Assembly: GCF_020740795.1 (NCBI RefSeq)
Contig: NC_067282.1
Span: 169,228,274-169,292,273, forward strand
Source: Apus apus
Lineage: Eukaryota > Chordata > Aves > Apodiformes > Apodidae
Reading direction: 5' to 3'
Length of the DNA stretch: 64,000 nucleotides
Shown here: positions 23,616 to 37,045 of the stretch, piece by piece
Position numbering within the stretch: the first letter of the stretch is position 1
How the letters are laid out: the number at the start of each line of letters is the position of its first letter
Translations under genes and position numbers: made by a program
The notes under the pieces: model-generated
What the model was told of the DNA's origin: nothing
Seen by the model: only the letters and a program-made list of their open reading frames with translations
Databases searched by the model: none

Positions 23616-26600
23616 ACATAAAAGGATGACATGGACTCAGCGTAATTTTTTTAATGCACTGTCATAAGACAAAGAAATTATTAACAACTTGTATTTAACT
23701 TGAAACCAAAACCTGGATTTAACAAAGGTACAGAAACATAAACTTGTTCATACATCTGCATACACATACTAAACATAAAGATCCTCTGGTGTGCATAAGT
23801 GGTATTTAGTATCATGAACTTGCAGGAAGTCACATACCCTTCCTCTAACTTATTTGCCCTTTAGCCACAAGCCTTCTCACTCTTAGCCAAAACTGTACAC
23901 ACCTGTATTCAAACCTATCTGTCTGCAACACACACAGATTCTGGTTTTGTGATGGCCCTACCCAATCTAGCTGATATTATTTAACTATGTTTTTTGATCA
24001 GGTTAGATTTGTGCTGGCTTAGAACACCAAACGAGCTCAGTAGAAAGTTTCACAAGTGCCAGAGCTAGCTGGGGACAGAATTACAGCCTTAAGTCACCTC
24101 TGCCGACTTTTCAGTAAGCTTAGCCCTTTCACTAATTACTGGCATTTACTTAGTTTACCAAATTCCCTGCTAAAATCTTCAGGACGGGAGAAAGAAAAGG
24201 GAGCAGAAAGCCTGACGCGTCCACTCTGGTGGAATCTTTCATGTAGTCATTAGAAAAATAATAAAAAAATTCACAGGCAAGCTACACTAATGCAGGTGTG
24301 TTTGCACTAGTATTTACTCTGGTATTTTTCTAGTAAAGTTGGAAAGCCCTCACATGATTTGATGTGACTCAACAGACTATCCTGTTTAAGTTACCTTAGA
24401 ATAATTTTTCAATTATCTGTTAAACAGAGTTTTTAATGGATAAAAGAAAGCTCACAGATTTACAGCACCTAACTTCTTTTAAATGTAAAGCAATAACAAA
24501 ATCCTCCAACCAGTTGTTTCCAATTACAAGCTGGCTATTTACTCTGTTTGGGATTTTCTCAAATCTTCCCAGATTGCAAAATATTTACCCAAACTTAAAA
24601 CATACAAGGAGAAGCAGAGATTTTCACAGTCACAACCCTAAAAGTTAATCTTTTCCGTTATGTCTACAATGTCAAATTTAGGAGCTGTAATTTCCCGTTC
24701 ATGAAGCATCAGAATTGGCTGGGTGCAGTCATGCAAGGAAGGAGAAGGGGACAGAGTATTTTCTGCTTCTCCCTAACACATTCATTATTGCACTGCATGG
24801 TAAAAATCTCAAGCAAGACAAACCAGGACCAGCACTTACCTAAACCTTGTTAACAGGAGTGAAAGTCAGAAGTGCCAGAACCTTAGTAAGATTTATTACT
24901 TTGCTTTGTAAAGTAAAACATGTCTCTCTCCCTCACAGACTAAGCAGTGGCAGCAAGTTATGCAAACCTCTCAAAATTCAAGGAAAACAAGGCATCAGTG
25001 TAAACACAGTAAATATTACTCTTTTTTTTTCTTCTTTTTTAAAGTCACAGACAAAAGCTTGTAGAAATTCTAGCATTTTCAATTCTGTTGTCTGCCTAGG
25101 TTGGGAATGGTCTGAGCAACACGTGTGTTCCCCTTGTGTAAGAAAGGCCACACGGACAAGCTGCAATCGTACTCTCCCTTTCACTCATGATAACTGGCCA
25201 TCTCATTAAAGTCAGCTCACGACTTCAAATCCAGTCTAAAAACTGGCATTAACTTAAGTTCTGCATGCTCTGGTTGCAGAATCAAACATTAACTTTGGCT
25301 GATATTTTCTGTACACATTAATTCCTAGCACACACCTTGTAAAAATTAAGAAAGGAAAAGCATCCCTCAGAAGAGGTAGGGAGAAGCAAAGGTGCCTTGT
25401 CTCTAAACCAATATGCTGCACATATTCTTTTAAAATGAAAAAGTGGCCTTTCAAACCAGTAGCTGCCACAGTGCTAGGTCCTCTGTATGTCTTGCTCTCA
25501 GGCCTGCAAGCAGGGATCAGAAAACATAACTAAAGTGCACTAACATAATTTTAATGCTTTTTATATCTCAAAATTGTAGTTTAACAACAAAAAAAGAAGT
25601 TGACTAGATCATTTTCCTTCTTCAGAAATTTTAATACCTGGGAAGCCCATCGGATACAATGGAGTAGCTGGAGAAAGGTGCCCATGTACAGGTTGTCAGC
25701 ACTCTGGATGACAAGCACTTGAATCTATTCCTCCACGTATTATAAAGCACTTGGTAATATTCTGATCATAGCTAAGTGATAAAAACACACACACTGTCAT
25801 TTTTGCCTAGAGCATTTTAAATCACCCAATTTAGGAGACTACATCTACTTTTAGTTTTAAAGGGTCAGCATTTAAACATTAAACTCTGCCATTTCCTAAA
25901 ATACATTTCTCAACATGATTTCCATAACCATTGTAAAGTGTTAGACATAGTTTACCTTAACTTGAAACATGTTAGCCATAGTAAATTCATACCAAGACTG
26001 AAATCAATAATTGTAATTCAGAAAGCTCAGGATTTTTCAGCTGCACCAGCACGATAATACTTGAGTATTTCAGAACTACAGAACTGGGTTCTCACAGCTG
26101 TTTAGTATCAAAGAACAAACAAGAACATTATATTCAATTTGAAGTTTTATTAATACACTCTTTAAATGCAAGCTATATGAATGGTTTCAACACCTGCTTC
26201 TTTCTTCATAATTAATGCTCAGATCAATAAAGGAGACAGACAAACAAGAAAATGAAAGTGAGCTGTACTTGACAGTGTCAAGAGAAATCCTTAAGTTTTT
26301 TTAAAAGGAAAAGCTCAGTATTTGGAAGGAGAGTGGAGGGAACAAAATGTAGTGGTTTTCATCTGTTAATGTTGTCACCTCTTATAACATTCCTTAAAAA
26401 TAAACATTATTCTCCTCAAAAATATTACTTAAGGTAGCCAACACTTAAATACTTTGTGCAGGAATAGACCCATCACATTTCTGGATTCTGCTTCTTACAA
26501 TTCCTTTTTTGTTTTCTACTTCACCTCAGGTAAAAATTAAAAATAAATAAATAAGTAAGCAAAAACATGAAAAACTGTAAAGCCTTGACTTTAAGGAGAA

Positions 26601-29351
26601 AGGTGCAAAGGAAAACCTAGGGAGCACAGAGGGAAGGTTTTTATTACAGTAGACACCAGACTCATCTTGCATTTTAGGTCATTAACCTAAATGCTGTCAA
26701 TCAATGTCATAGCACCATAGAGACTGACCTGAGTGTAAGAAACGGAGTCCAAATCTTTGGTTTTCTAAATTGCATCTAAACTAGACACTAGGAGTAGAGA
26801 TCACAAATAATTTACTAGGCAACTGAACATACTGAAATAGGAAAAACTAAGTTTAGAATTTCCCATCAAAGTTCAAAATTGAAGGCCCCCAAGTGTTTGG
26901 ATGTTCACATTTGTACAGGGATTCAGACAAGCATCCCCAATTCAGAGCAGGTATTACAGTGACCATCAGTACACCTGCCCAGCAGATGCTGCAAGACTGA
27001 TCTCTCACATGCTAAATACTTGGTGACAGAGATGCCCTATTTGAAACAAGAAATCTAATTTCATTACAGTTGGACGAGTGGCTTTTTATAGTAATGTTGC
27101 AGATGTCTTAACACTGTCTTCTTTTAAAACAGAAGTTATTGTTAAATCTTTGTTACTGCTTTCAGTATATGGGAACAAAATCACTCTCAAACATTTACAG
27201 TCAAAATCCACTCTGCAACTTGCTTTTTATCTCTCTCCCTGTCCCTCATTTTTCCCTTAAGGACCTATTTTTCCTCATAAACTTTTTAATAGAATGATAC
27301 TAAGTATACATTTATTTATTTCAGACGTGGCATTTGTCATGTTTCATCATTTCATTTCCACCCTTGCATACCATGTTAAATATTGCTTGATATTTTACTA
27401 CAACTGCTGTATTTACATTTGTTTAAGAGTGAATTTTCACCCTGCAAAAATATAAGCAGAAAGGATGGGATGCAATTTATGAAGCAGCCTGTTTTTCTGT
27501 ATCTGTCATGAAGAATGCTAAGGACATAGTATGTCAAAGGGAAAAGATGCTTTCAGAGATACTGCATTAATTCCCATCAAATTATGGCATAACTTGCATT
27601 ACCTTTTCCAGCCCAAAATCTCATGGGACTACATGAAGCTTACATGTGATTCCTTCAAATGCTGGCAACTCCACTCAAATTGTATTTTCTGTCCCTCCCT
27701 AAAGCTCATTCCAGTACATCTTTCTCCTCTTAAACTCTCACAATTAGAAATACTTGAAGAAGCACAGCCAAATCCCTAGAGATACATCATGATAAGTAAT
27801 CTTCTCAGCTCAGAGTTTTTTAGAACTGTTGATGCTAATGGTTATTCTACCGCATGGAATAATTTCATCTGGATACTGTCACAGTACAAATTGAAAGTAT
27901 AAATCAGAGGATTTTAGGTTACACATAGGCAGCTTCTAAGTAACTCATTCTCTGCTCATTAACCAGAGTTGTCACTACAGCAAAGCAGCTTTAATTTGTC
28001 TACATAAAATAAATTTTGGCTGAAAGTGGAGGTCCTACAGGCACTAGATATAAGAAATGGACTCCTAAAGAGCGGAACGAACTTAGCATAGTAAGAAAAA
28101 TGCTACTGAGTAAAATAGTGATTGTTTTATTGCCATGTTATTCTTTCCAGAAGACAGATGAAGGCTGAAACAGTCCTGCAATCAGTCTTTTGACTTTTGC
28201 TGGTAGCTGAATACTGCCCGTCTCATAACTGGCTAATAAATCAGATCAAATGGGTAACATATTTATCTGATGTGGCAAATCCTGCTTCTTCAGAGTAGTG
28301 ATGTAATTCATGGTAGCAAATTCTGTATGATTTAAGAATCCTGGTATCCTACTTAGAACTTAAAATAGCCCACACTTTGACCTTCTGTTTATTTTGGCTA
28401 GCATATCTTCACTACCATGAAGCCAAGTTCTTTCAGTTGGAAAACAAAACTTAAGATTTCTGGAACAAAGGACTCCCATGTACCAGACCTCACATGCACA
28501 TAGATGTAGCACCAAAATAAAGCATTTGCCCTGAACTAGTAATTACTGAGTGTGGTCTACTCCAAGAGCCTTATTCCCCTGATGGTCATTAAAAGGACCT
28601 CTTCATTTAAAATTACTTGGAAAATTAATAAAAATATTTCTGTACATCAGCAGACTGACTAATTCATTTTAATATCTGGAGACAGAACAGTTGTAAGAGG
28701 TGCCAGAGCTGGAATGTTCTCCCATGGAACAACAGTGGTTTAAAGGGATATGAATGTTCAGCAGATCAAGAAGAAACCCCTGAGAAATACAGCAAGAGGG
28801 ATACAAAACTCGCTCCTTGCCCACCCATGCACTCTGCCATCCTTCAACTCCTTTCACGTGTCCTAGAAGTCCCTTCCCTTGCACAGTCAACAAAATGGCA
28901 ACAAAAATTCACCCCAAACAGTGAACATATTTTGGGGAGGTGGCATTTTAATAGTAAAGCAAGCTGAACTAAGGTCAGACATAACCCTTGCCCTTCATCC
29001 ACTTGGCAAAGATTACTAAGAAAATTAATATTGAAAGTGCCTAGTTACTAGAAGGATGAAAAAGCAGCAGTTCTAACAAACAATAACAGAGTTAAAAATG
29101 ACAATGAAGGGGATCCAAGAAGAAACTAAACATGCTGAGAAGGAGTTTGGTGCCAATGGCTGCAATTATGGAAAACAAACTATAAATGGTAAAGGTGAAG
29201 TTGCAGAATTTAGTTTCTAACTTTGCTTATGCTAACAGGTGTAGTATTACCTCAAGATTTTTATTAAAAGAGCATGTTGTCAGACTTATGATTGAAATAC
29301 AGCAATAAATGTAAACTCCTTTTGCTCTTTACTCTTTTCCAAATAAAAATT

Positions 29352-29394
29352 TAAAAAAACAAAACAAAAACAAACAAACAAACAAAACAAAAAA
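29352..29394. repeat. (AAAC)n A-rich simple repeat
   Basis: Imperfect AAAC/AAAAC units on the plus strand, directly after an AATAAA hexamer at 29341-29346. The hexamer followed by an A-rich tail could mark the end of an old reverse-transcribed copy, but no parent gene is recognisable upstream. Confidence 0.85.
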
Positions 29395-31235
29395 CTGGCA
29401 AAACCCAAGGTACACTGTGAAGCCTTCTCTCTCCTATGAAAACAAAATTATTGCAACCACATACAGGCTTCAGCCTTCTTTGAACACACAGCAAGGAGGC
29501 TAATGCAGGATTCCACCAGGAACTCACCCTCTCAGCATTCCTCCACTGGTACCTCCTGCCACTGCCAACTGTCTGCTCATCAAATTTGCAAGAGCCTTTT
29601 TATTCTTTTCTTATTCCTCCTTTTTAACACCCAGATGCTCATGACTTGATCTGTTTTGCTGTATATCTTTCTCTTTACTTAGACTCAAAGTGATCAGCAA
29701 CTTTTTCCTTCTCCCCCCCCCTCACCCTACTCCACCTTACTGCTACATATACATATCCAATATCATTTAAAAACCGGGGAAAAAAAACATCAAGAAAAGA
29801 AAATTAGGAGCCTTGTTGGTTTGTGTAAATGCAGGACTTCCAACTGATCTTGAGGAGTCATTACATAAAGTTTTTAAATGGCCTGTTAGTATTAAATTAA
29901 TTTGCTGCAGTTCTCCTTAGAAACGATCATCTTAGCAAAATGCTTTGATTAGGTAAGTTAGTTAAACATTTGTGGAACACTGTTCATCAGTAAATCCTTT
30001 AAAAAATGCTCATTCTGACAGAAACAAAACCTCTTATATTCACCAACATTACAGTAGAACTAAAGATTAATGACCAACTTAAACAGCTGAGTTAGACTAG
30101 CAGAGAAAACTGCAGCAGGCAGCAATGTTGTGCCCACACTTAGGTAAATCAGCCTTAACCTTCTTTAGAAGAAGGAAAATTACAGCACGTGGAAAACAGA
30201 ACCAGCCACTTTTAATGCTATTTAATAGCATTACATGGAGTGTCAAGTCTTCATCTCAGCACATCTTTAAAGAACATGCATCTCGAACAGGAGCACACAA
30301 GCTGTTTGCTCCAGCATCTCCATCAATCCTTCTGAGGATGTGTGACAGTGTTCCTTGTTCTATTTTTTAATCGCTCTCCAAAAACTGATCCTCTTACCCT
30401 AAACTTCCAGAGAAAAAAATTATATTTTACTTGGTACCATTTTAAAAATTATTTACACACAAGCAAATATTTTTCAATCTCTTAATAAAACAATTTCTCC
30501 AGATCCACACCACTATATTGTTTTCTGTGAGTGCCTGCCAGATCAACTACATCCTTTTAAAAGAAACAGACAAAACATCAAACTCCAAACCGTGACATTA
30601 GGTTAAACAAGCAAGCACCATTAAATGATTTTATTCTTGGAAATTCCAAATCTATTTTAGAACGTCCTCTGAGGAACAGCATATACAAAAAGTGTAATTT
30701 TTACACAACAATAAAACAGCAGAAATGGGACAGAAGTTTTAAGCATCAATGCCATGGAAAAGCTTTTTGAATATAGGATCAAGAAGAAAAGCAATGAGAT
30801 GAGAAAATAAAATATAACAATTAGGTCAAGTATGAGGCCTAAAAGGAAGATAGAATCTATCTTAATCCATGAAAAGGATGCCTGGCTTCAAACTGTTTAA
30901 ATAGTGAGTCAGCTCTCCAATATTTAACCACAAATGCCTTCTTAAACTCGAGGTCCACAGCTCTTGCCAAGTCTTCAAAGCCAGCAAAGTGCTAAACTTT
31001 GTAACTAAGTAAATGGCATAGAGTTTATATTTTGTAATATTTTAATCTCTGAAACATTGATCATTCAAACATTTCAGGAAAGGTTTAAGTTTTGCTTTTA
31101 TGTTTTTGACATGTTTTGTACACAGCCGTCTAATACATTAATAGGAACAACACTGAAAAGTCTGCAAGGTTTTTCTGAAATGTTAAGGAGATTCTGTAAG
31201 ATGTTATCAAAATTAAGACCATGCCACTGTGTTTT

Positions 31236-31261
31236 ATAAAAATAAATAAATAAATAAATAG
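31236..31261. repeat. (AAAT)n microsatellite
   Basis: Perfect AAAT units over about 26 bp, roughly 55 bp from the truncated edge of a CR1 fragment. Confidence 0.9.
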
Positions 31262-31315
31262 ATGAATACAGTCACAATACGTGCCCTTCTTCATCCATTC
31301 ATCCATGCAATGCCA

Positions 31316-32280
31316 TTAGTCAGCTCTCTCAACACCCATAGGGTGGATTGCATCTGGAACCATCAATTTGTACGGGTCAAGCTCCTGTAATACTTGACAC
31401 ACCAACTCTTCCTTCACTGATTGCAGGTCGGTGTCTGCGTTAACCTGGACTTTTGTTCCTATGGCCTGGGACCCAACAGCATTGGTAAAGACAGAAATGA
31501 AGAAGGTTGCATTGTTGGCAACTAGTTCACCTCTCCTGTTTAATAGTGGGCCAATATTATTCCTCTGTTTCTGCTTGTGGTTAAGGTATCTGAAGAACCC
31601 TTTCTTGAAGTTTTTTACATCTTTGCCCAATGTTAGCCCAAGCTGAGCTTTTACTTCCATTACTGCATCTCTGCATACCTTGGCAATGCCTTTGTAATTT
31701 TCAACCAGTAATGTTCCACTTTTCCACCTCTGGTGCATTTCCCTTTTGGTTCTGAGCAGACCCAGAAGCTCACAGTTAAGCCAAGGGGGTCTCCTGCTCT
31801 ACCTGCTTCCCTTGCCTTTAAGAGGGGATGAACTGGTTTTGCTTATTTAGGAGAGTGTTCTTGAAAAACTCCCAGGACTCACTGGCTCCTTTACCCTCCA
31901 TGGAAGCTTCCCATTGGATCCCTTCCAACTGAACCCTGAGCATGCTGAAGTTCGCTCTTCTAAAATCTAAAACCTTTGTCCTGGAATTAACCTTCATCAT
32001 GCTTAGCAGTATCCCAAACCCCACAATACTTCGGTCACTGTCTCTAAATGAGATATTCCAGAGCAGGTTTTCTTGGTTAGTGAGTAGTAAGTCCAGCTGT
32101 GCCCCATTCCTGGTTGGCACATCCAACACTTGTGCGAGGAAGCAGTCTTCTACACATTCCAGGAACTTGGTGGTTGTCAGGTCAGCTGTGGTGTTGCTTC
32201 TCCAGCAAACGTCTGGATAGTTAAAGTCTCCTGTAAGGACCAGGTTTTGTTGACCCAAAGCTTGCCTGAGCAACTGAGTA
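31316..32280 (-). mobile_element. CR1 LINE internal fragment (endonuclease to linker)
   Basis: The minus strand carries two decayed pieces of the CR1 ORF2 protein. The upstream piece (32273-31818) contains the end of the endonuclease domain, with GDFNYPDVCW, the catalytic-region motif shared by CR1-type AP endonucleases, then LDLLLTNQENLL. The downstream piece (31738-31316) is the linker before reverse transcriptase, with GLTLGKDVKNFKKGFFRYLN and LQELDPYKLMVPDAIHP. Neither the RT domain nor the CR1 3' end follows, so this is an internal segment truncated on both sides. It shares FRS2's strand and is non-functional, with a frame break between the pieces. Confidence 0.9.
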
Positions 32281-34368
32281 CATTACTGAAAGCTCTTCTT
32301 CAGGCATTTTATTGTCCCAAATTTGTAGTTTGAAAGCTTGTTTGTACAATGAAGGTGACCACTCTGAAGAACAAATATTTAAAATAAAAATCAAGCTTCT
32401 CTCACCAAATAAGTCTTACATGCTTTTATTTAAACAAGTCCTTCCATAAGATTTCTTCTATTAGCAAGTCTGTCTAGGTGGTGTTTAGAAAACAATTTCT
32501 GTGGAAGGTTTTGAGGATTAAACTGTCAGCTTTGTGTGTCACATGACATTTGTACGCATTGGTACCTTCAACTACACATAAAAGTCACATTTTCCTTATT
32601 GTACTGAAAATACCATGTTATCTTAAATGGCAGATAGTCTTTAAGGATAAAAACAACCTTTCTGGATTCTCATTCTTGACAGCACATGCATATTCTCTAA
32701 TTAATTATGATGCCTGAATATGTACAGCACATGGTCTCACACAGCAGTCATGTTCAAGATTGGGATTCACAGATGCTTATGGAGACTCACATATAATCCT
32801 CTCTGAATCAGCAAAAGAGTGACACAAATCCATGAGAAAAAAAAGCAACAAAAAACCTAAAAGAAAGGCTAAGAAGTGCACTGAACTTCCCTACCGCTGG
32901 GATAGTAGCCTTATGTCTCAGCCTCAGACAAATCTCACACACCTCCTCCTCTCCTTGGCTATGGGGAATTCCATGCACTGTAGAGTGTCAAGTACTACCT
33001 GAAATATTGTAGCTCTCAAAGCCTCCATATAGATTTTTTTTGTTTCTCTACCAGCTGCATTCAGAGATAAACTCTACATACACATTCATGCTGGCTTTAT
33101 GATTCTGTATTACGAGTGAATCTTAGATGCCACAAACCTCTGCAAATTCTAGATAGTAAGAAACAGGTCGATGTAGTTTAAAATACCACACTAAAACTTC
33201 AAACACTCTTGCACATGGAAAACAAGCTGATTTGGTTTCTAGCTAGCATGGACAAGCTTGTCCTTGCCCATCCATTTTGCTAGCATCTAATGGCTATATT
33301 GAATGCCCATTTTCTCTCGTAAAGGATTAATTCTAAAAACTGTTGAAGATGCCAAGACTTTATTACCATTACTGGCCACGACTGTGTCAAAGCAGCACAT
33401 GTAGTACTCTTTCAAAGTGGTATCAATTCCACAACAGCATCTTGTCTTTACTTGGAACTAAAGCCTCCAGAATTTACCCTCCACTGCTGCACAATTTATT
33501 TTTCTGACAAACTTCCACAGTGGAAAACATATAGATTGAAGGAGGCAGGGTGGGGGGCACCAAGCGACATGTGTGCTCCTCTGTTACACTATATTAATTA
33601 TTTGTATCTATATGATACGCTCTTTCCTCTATACCACTACCCAAACAGATCACACTCTCGTTATTCTGTGCCAGCTGTGCTATTTAACAGATATTGAAGT
33701 GGTACCACTTGGTAGAGTACATTAGCTTAAAACCTACAAACAGTAGCTCTTCTGTTACATTTTTTATTACTAAACTTCAAAAAGGCCTTGCAAACAAGAA
33801 ACCAAAATAAATGTACTACTGATGCTCTGGAAAAGCCCAGCAGACCTCCACAGGAGTTACTGATTCTGGATTATTCTTGACATTAACTGCTTTATTGGTG
33901 AAAGCAGACAAGTTGTCTCTTTTATGAAGAGTCCCTATTCACATGCCAGCTACCACATGTCCTAATCCAGCATTCCTCAAACTGAAGTCCACAAGGTCAG
34001 GGCTCATTTCACCTTCCCACCCGTCTTCCTCCCCCCTCCAGTTTAAGCAGCACTTTGCAGGAGGCAATGGAGAACTTCCAGGGTGCCAGGGGAGCAGAGA
34101 GGTGATTGCCAAAGCCAGGCAGGGATCATGCAGCGTTAGCGTGGAGGGACAGGCAGGCAGAGCAGATAACAGGACGGCAGGGCCGTTCCATCTTTCAGGA
34201 GGTCACACTCCTGGCTGTCCAGGGGCTACACAATAACACAAGTTGGAGGTCCAGTAACGGGCTCTCCTGCAGCTCTTGGCCAGAGGTGAGCTCTGGCTTT
34301 CATCAGTCCCCATGGTGAGCTGCTTCATGGAGCAAGGCCAGCAGAAAATATATTTTTGGAAGGTTACA

Positions 34369-34460
34369 TTTCAGCCAGTTTAGCTTCCTGAGCTGCCTCC
34401 CTGCTGGCCTAGTGACAGAGCTGGCACAACCAAGAGGAGACAGGAATGTGCAAGGGGGGA
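34369..34460 (+). repeat. Copy A of a possible unclassified dispersed repeat
   Basis: The 23-nt word TTTCAGCCAGTTTAGCTTCCTGA at 34369-34391 recurs exactly at 53847-53869. In both places it is followed after about 30-40 nt by CTGGCACAA-NN-AAGAGGA. The shared arrangement suggests one diverged repeat family, not chance. Boundaries are unknown; the family is not one I recognise. Confidence 0.4.
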
Positions 34461-36234
34461 GCATGACTACAACTAGCTGTATGGTTAGCTCAGCTGGGTT
34501 TTCAAGCCATACCCAGATTGCAGCTTCATTAGCACAATTTGACCAGAGATAAATTAACTTACGTTCCACTTTCAGCTAATATGTACATCTCCACTTAAAT
34601 GTATGTAAAATATCAGTTATACCTACTCAGAAATAAATACAAGCAAAAACCTAGTAAGAAAACCCCATACCCACCTGAATTTCAGCTATCTCAGGTTTTA
34701 CTTTCTATAAATCTTTCTTCAGTTATCCATCATTTCCAAATATCAGTGTGTCAGTCGTAACTGATCTGGGTTTAAAATAATCATTATTTTCCTTGCTCAG
34801 CTATTTTTTAATCTGGAACAGCTTCCTGATCAAGTTCACCACATGAACACCCAAACACAAATAAGAGGGTGGCACTGTTTATACCAACAGCACCACAAAG
34901 ATAAATGCTCTTTGAAACTACACCCACAGATAGACCTTTGTAGTTACTCAGTTCTGTGTTGCAGTTAAATAATCAATCACATATTGTTGTCATTGAAAAG
35001 TCACAGAAAACCTGAAAGGACAAAACACAAAAGAATTCAGATTTAGGTAAGATTTTTTTAACAGAAACATTTTAGAATCATCCATGGGACCTGCAGCTTT
35101 ATTTTAAAGCAGATGCAACAAACGAAACAGATACCACCCCAATCCAACAATTTTCTAGATGACATACAAGTCTAGTCACATAGTTTAAAACAGCCGATTT
35201 GCTGCTTCGGGGTATGAGGATCTGTCCAAAGATGATACAAACCCCAGTTGTTCCCAGATTTTACAATTACAGCATTTCATAAGTGAAATGATTCTGTATT
35301 TTAAGTACAGATTACTTCAAGTCCAGATGAATGCAAGTCAGAAACTAAACCAAACAGATACTTAAGTTTACTTAATAAGTGCCTTCTAGATCTACTCTCT
35401 AGGTGAAAACTCAAAGCAGTAAAATACCTATATGAAGTTCCCTTGTTGCTTCTCTAGTCCAGCTTATTAGCATTTCTGCAGTGAACTGTATGTTTTAAGT
35501 AAGGGAAATTGCTTTTTACCATTGTTAATATTTAAACTCTTGTAAAGTAGTTAAAGGATCTTCTCACTCTCTAGAACACATTTCAACTGCTCAGGAAAGG
35601 CCAGGCAATGACACACAAAAAGTCTTAACCAGCTAAACTAAACCAGTGTCCTCAAAGAGGATTTGTTTTTACTAGCTATGGTAATGAAATATAGCCATTT
35701 GAAAGTAATTTTTGAGGAGCTATTTCCTACATATTTTATTAGCTGAACACCCCGTCTCCTGAGACCCCTGTATGGTGTTTTATTCTGTGAAGAAATGCAG
35801 TAATGATTTTTGAGGTGCTTTCTTGCATTTGAGAGATGTGGGATATTGTCAGATACCTGAATTGCTCTATCCTAAGCAAGCCAGTTCATTACAAATGGAT
35901 TAAAGTGAGACTTCTAGGCTTAGAAGCTATAGTTTAATAAATATTTACAGCCCAAAATCATTGGTCAGGTGGAAAAAAGAAATTTACACTTCAAGACAAG
36001 GTGACTCAATAGAACCTTTGAGAACTTAAAAAAAAGTTTTAAAAATCATTAAGTACAAAAAACATCCAATCAGTAAACATATAATAAATACATGGTAATT
36101 AATGACTATAGTAAGCTGACAAGAAAACTGGTGAAGCTTTGATGTCTTGAGTACCTCCAAAACTGAAGTCAGAAAACTTTCTGGAATACATTATTTAGGA
36201 AGAAAGTTAACAGCTTTCAATTCAAGAGTAAATG

Positions 36235-36425
36235 GGCGAAATACAGTATCTTGATGAGACACGGGAAGAAGTTGCCCAAGGAAGTTGTGGAAGTGTTCCC
36301 TGGAATCCCTGGAAATGTTCAAGGACAGGCTGGATGGGACATTGAGCAATCTAGTCTAGCAGGAGACGTCCCCACCCATGCAGAGCGGTTGAAACTAGAT
36401 GATCTTTAAGGTCCCTTCCAACCTA
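36235..36425 (+). mobile_element. CR1 LINE 3' end fragment
   Basis: Contains GAAGTTGCCCAAGGAAGTTGTGG, GGAAATGTTCAAGGACAGGCTGGATG and GATGATCTTTAAGGTCCCTTCCAACC, the last 190 bp or so of a CR1 element. The terminal octamers are missing because a second CR1 fragment begins directly after AACCTAAGCCA. Confidence 0.85.
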
Positions 36426-37045
36426 AGCCAAGAAGGCCAACACCATCCCGGCCTGCATCAGGAATAGTGTGACCAGCAGGACCAGGGAGGTGATCCTGCC
36501 CCTCTGCTCGGCCTTGGTGAGGCCACACCTCAAGCACTGTGTGCAGTTTTGGGCACCATAGTATAAGAAGGACACTGAGGTGTTGGAGAGGGTGCAGAGA
36601 AGGGCAACTGGCTGATTAGGGGTCTGGAGAACAGGTCTTACAAGGAAAGGCTGAGCAACTGGGGCTGTTCAGCCTGGAGAAGAGGAGGCTGAGGGAAAAC
36701 CTCATCACCCTCTACAACTACTCGAAAGGAGGTTGTAGTGAGGTGTGTGTCAGCCTCTTCTCCCTGGTGACCAGCAACAGGATGAGGAAATGGGGTCAAG
36801 CTGTGCCAGGGGAGGTTCAGGCTGGATATTAGAAAAAATTTCTTCACAGAAAGAGTGGTGAGGCATTGAAACAGGATGCCCAGGGAGATGGTGAAAGCAC
36901 CATCCCTGAAGATGTTCAAAAAAGGGGTAGACACGGTGTTTCATAAGATGGTTTAGTGTTTAGGGGCTGTAAGGGGGATGGGTCGGACTTGATGATCTTG
37001 AAGGTCTTTTCCAACCTTGATGATTCTATGATTCTATGATCTTAT
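36426..37045 (+). mobile_element. CR1 LINE 3' fragment with terminal octamers
   Basis: A 5'-truncated CR1. It starts at the segment CAAGAAGGCCAACACCATCC and runs through GTGAGGCCACACCTCAAGCACTGTGTGCAG, CAGCCTGGAGAAGAGGAGGCTGAGG and TTCAGGCTGGATATTAGAAAAAATTTCTTC. It ends in GGTCTTTTCCAACCTTGATGATTCTATGATTCTATGATC, where ATTCTATG repeats (about 37022-37038) are the diagnostic avian CR1 terminus. It is the clearest CR1 end in the window and supports the avian assignment. Frames are broken; not autonomous. Confidence 0.95.
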
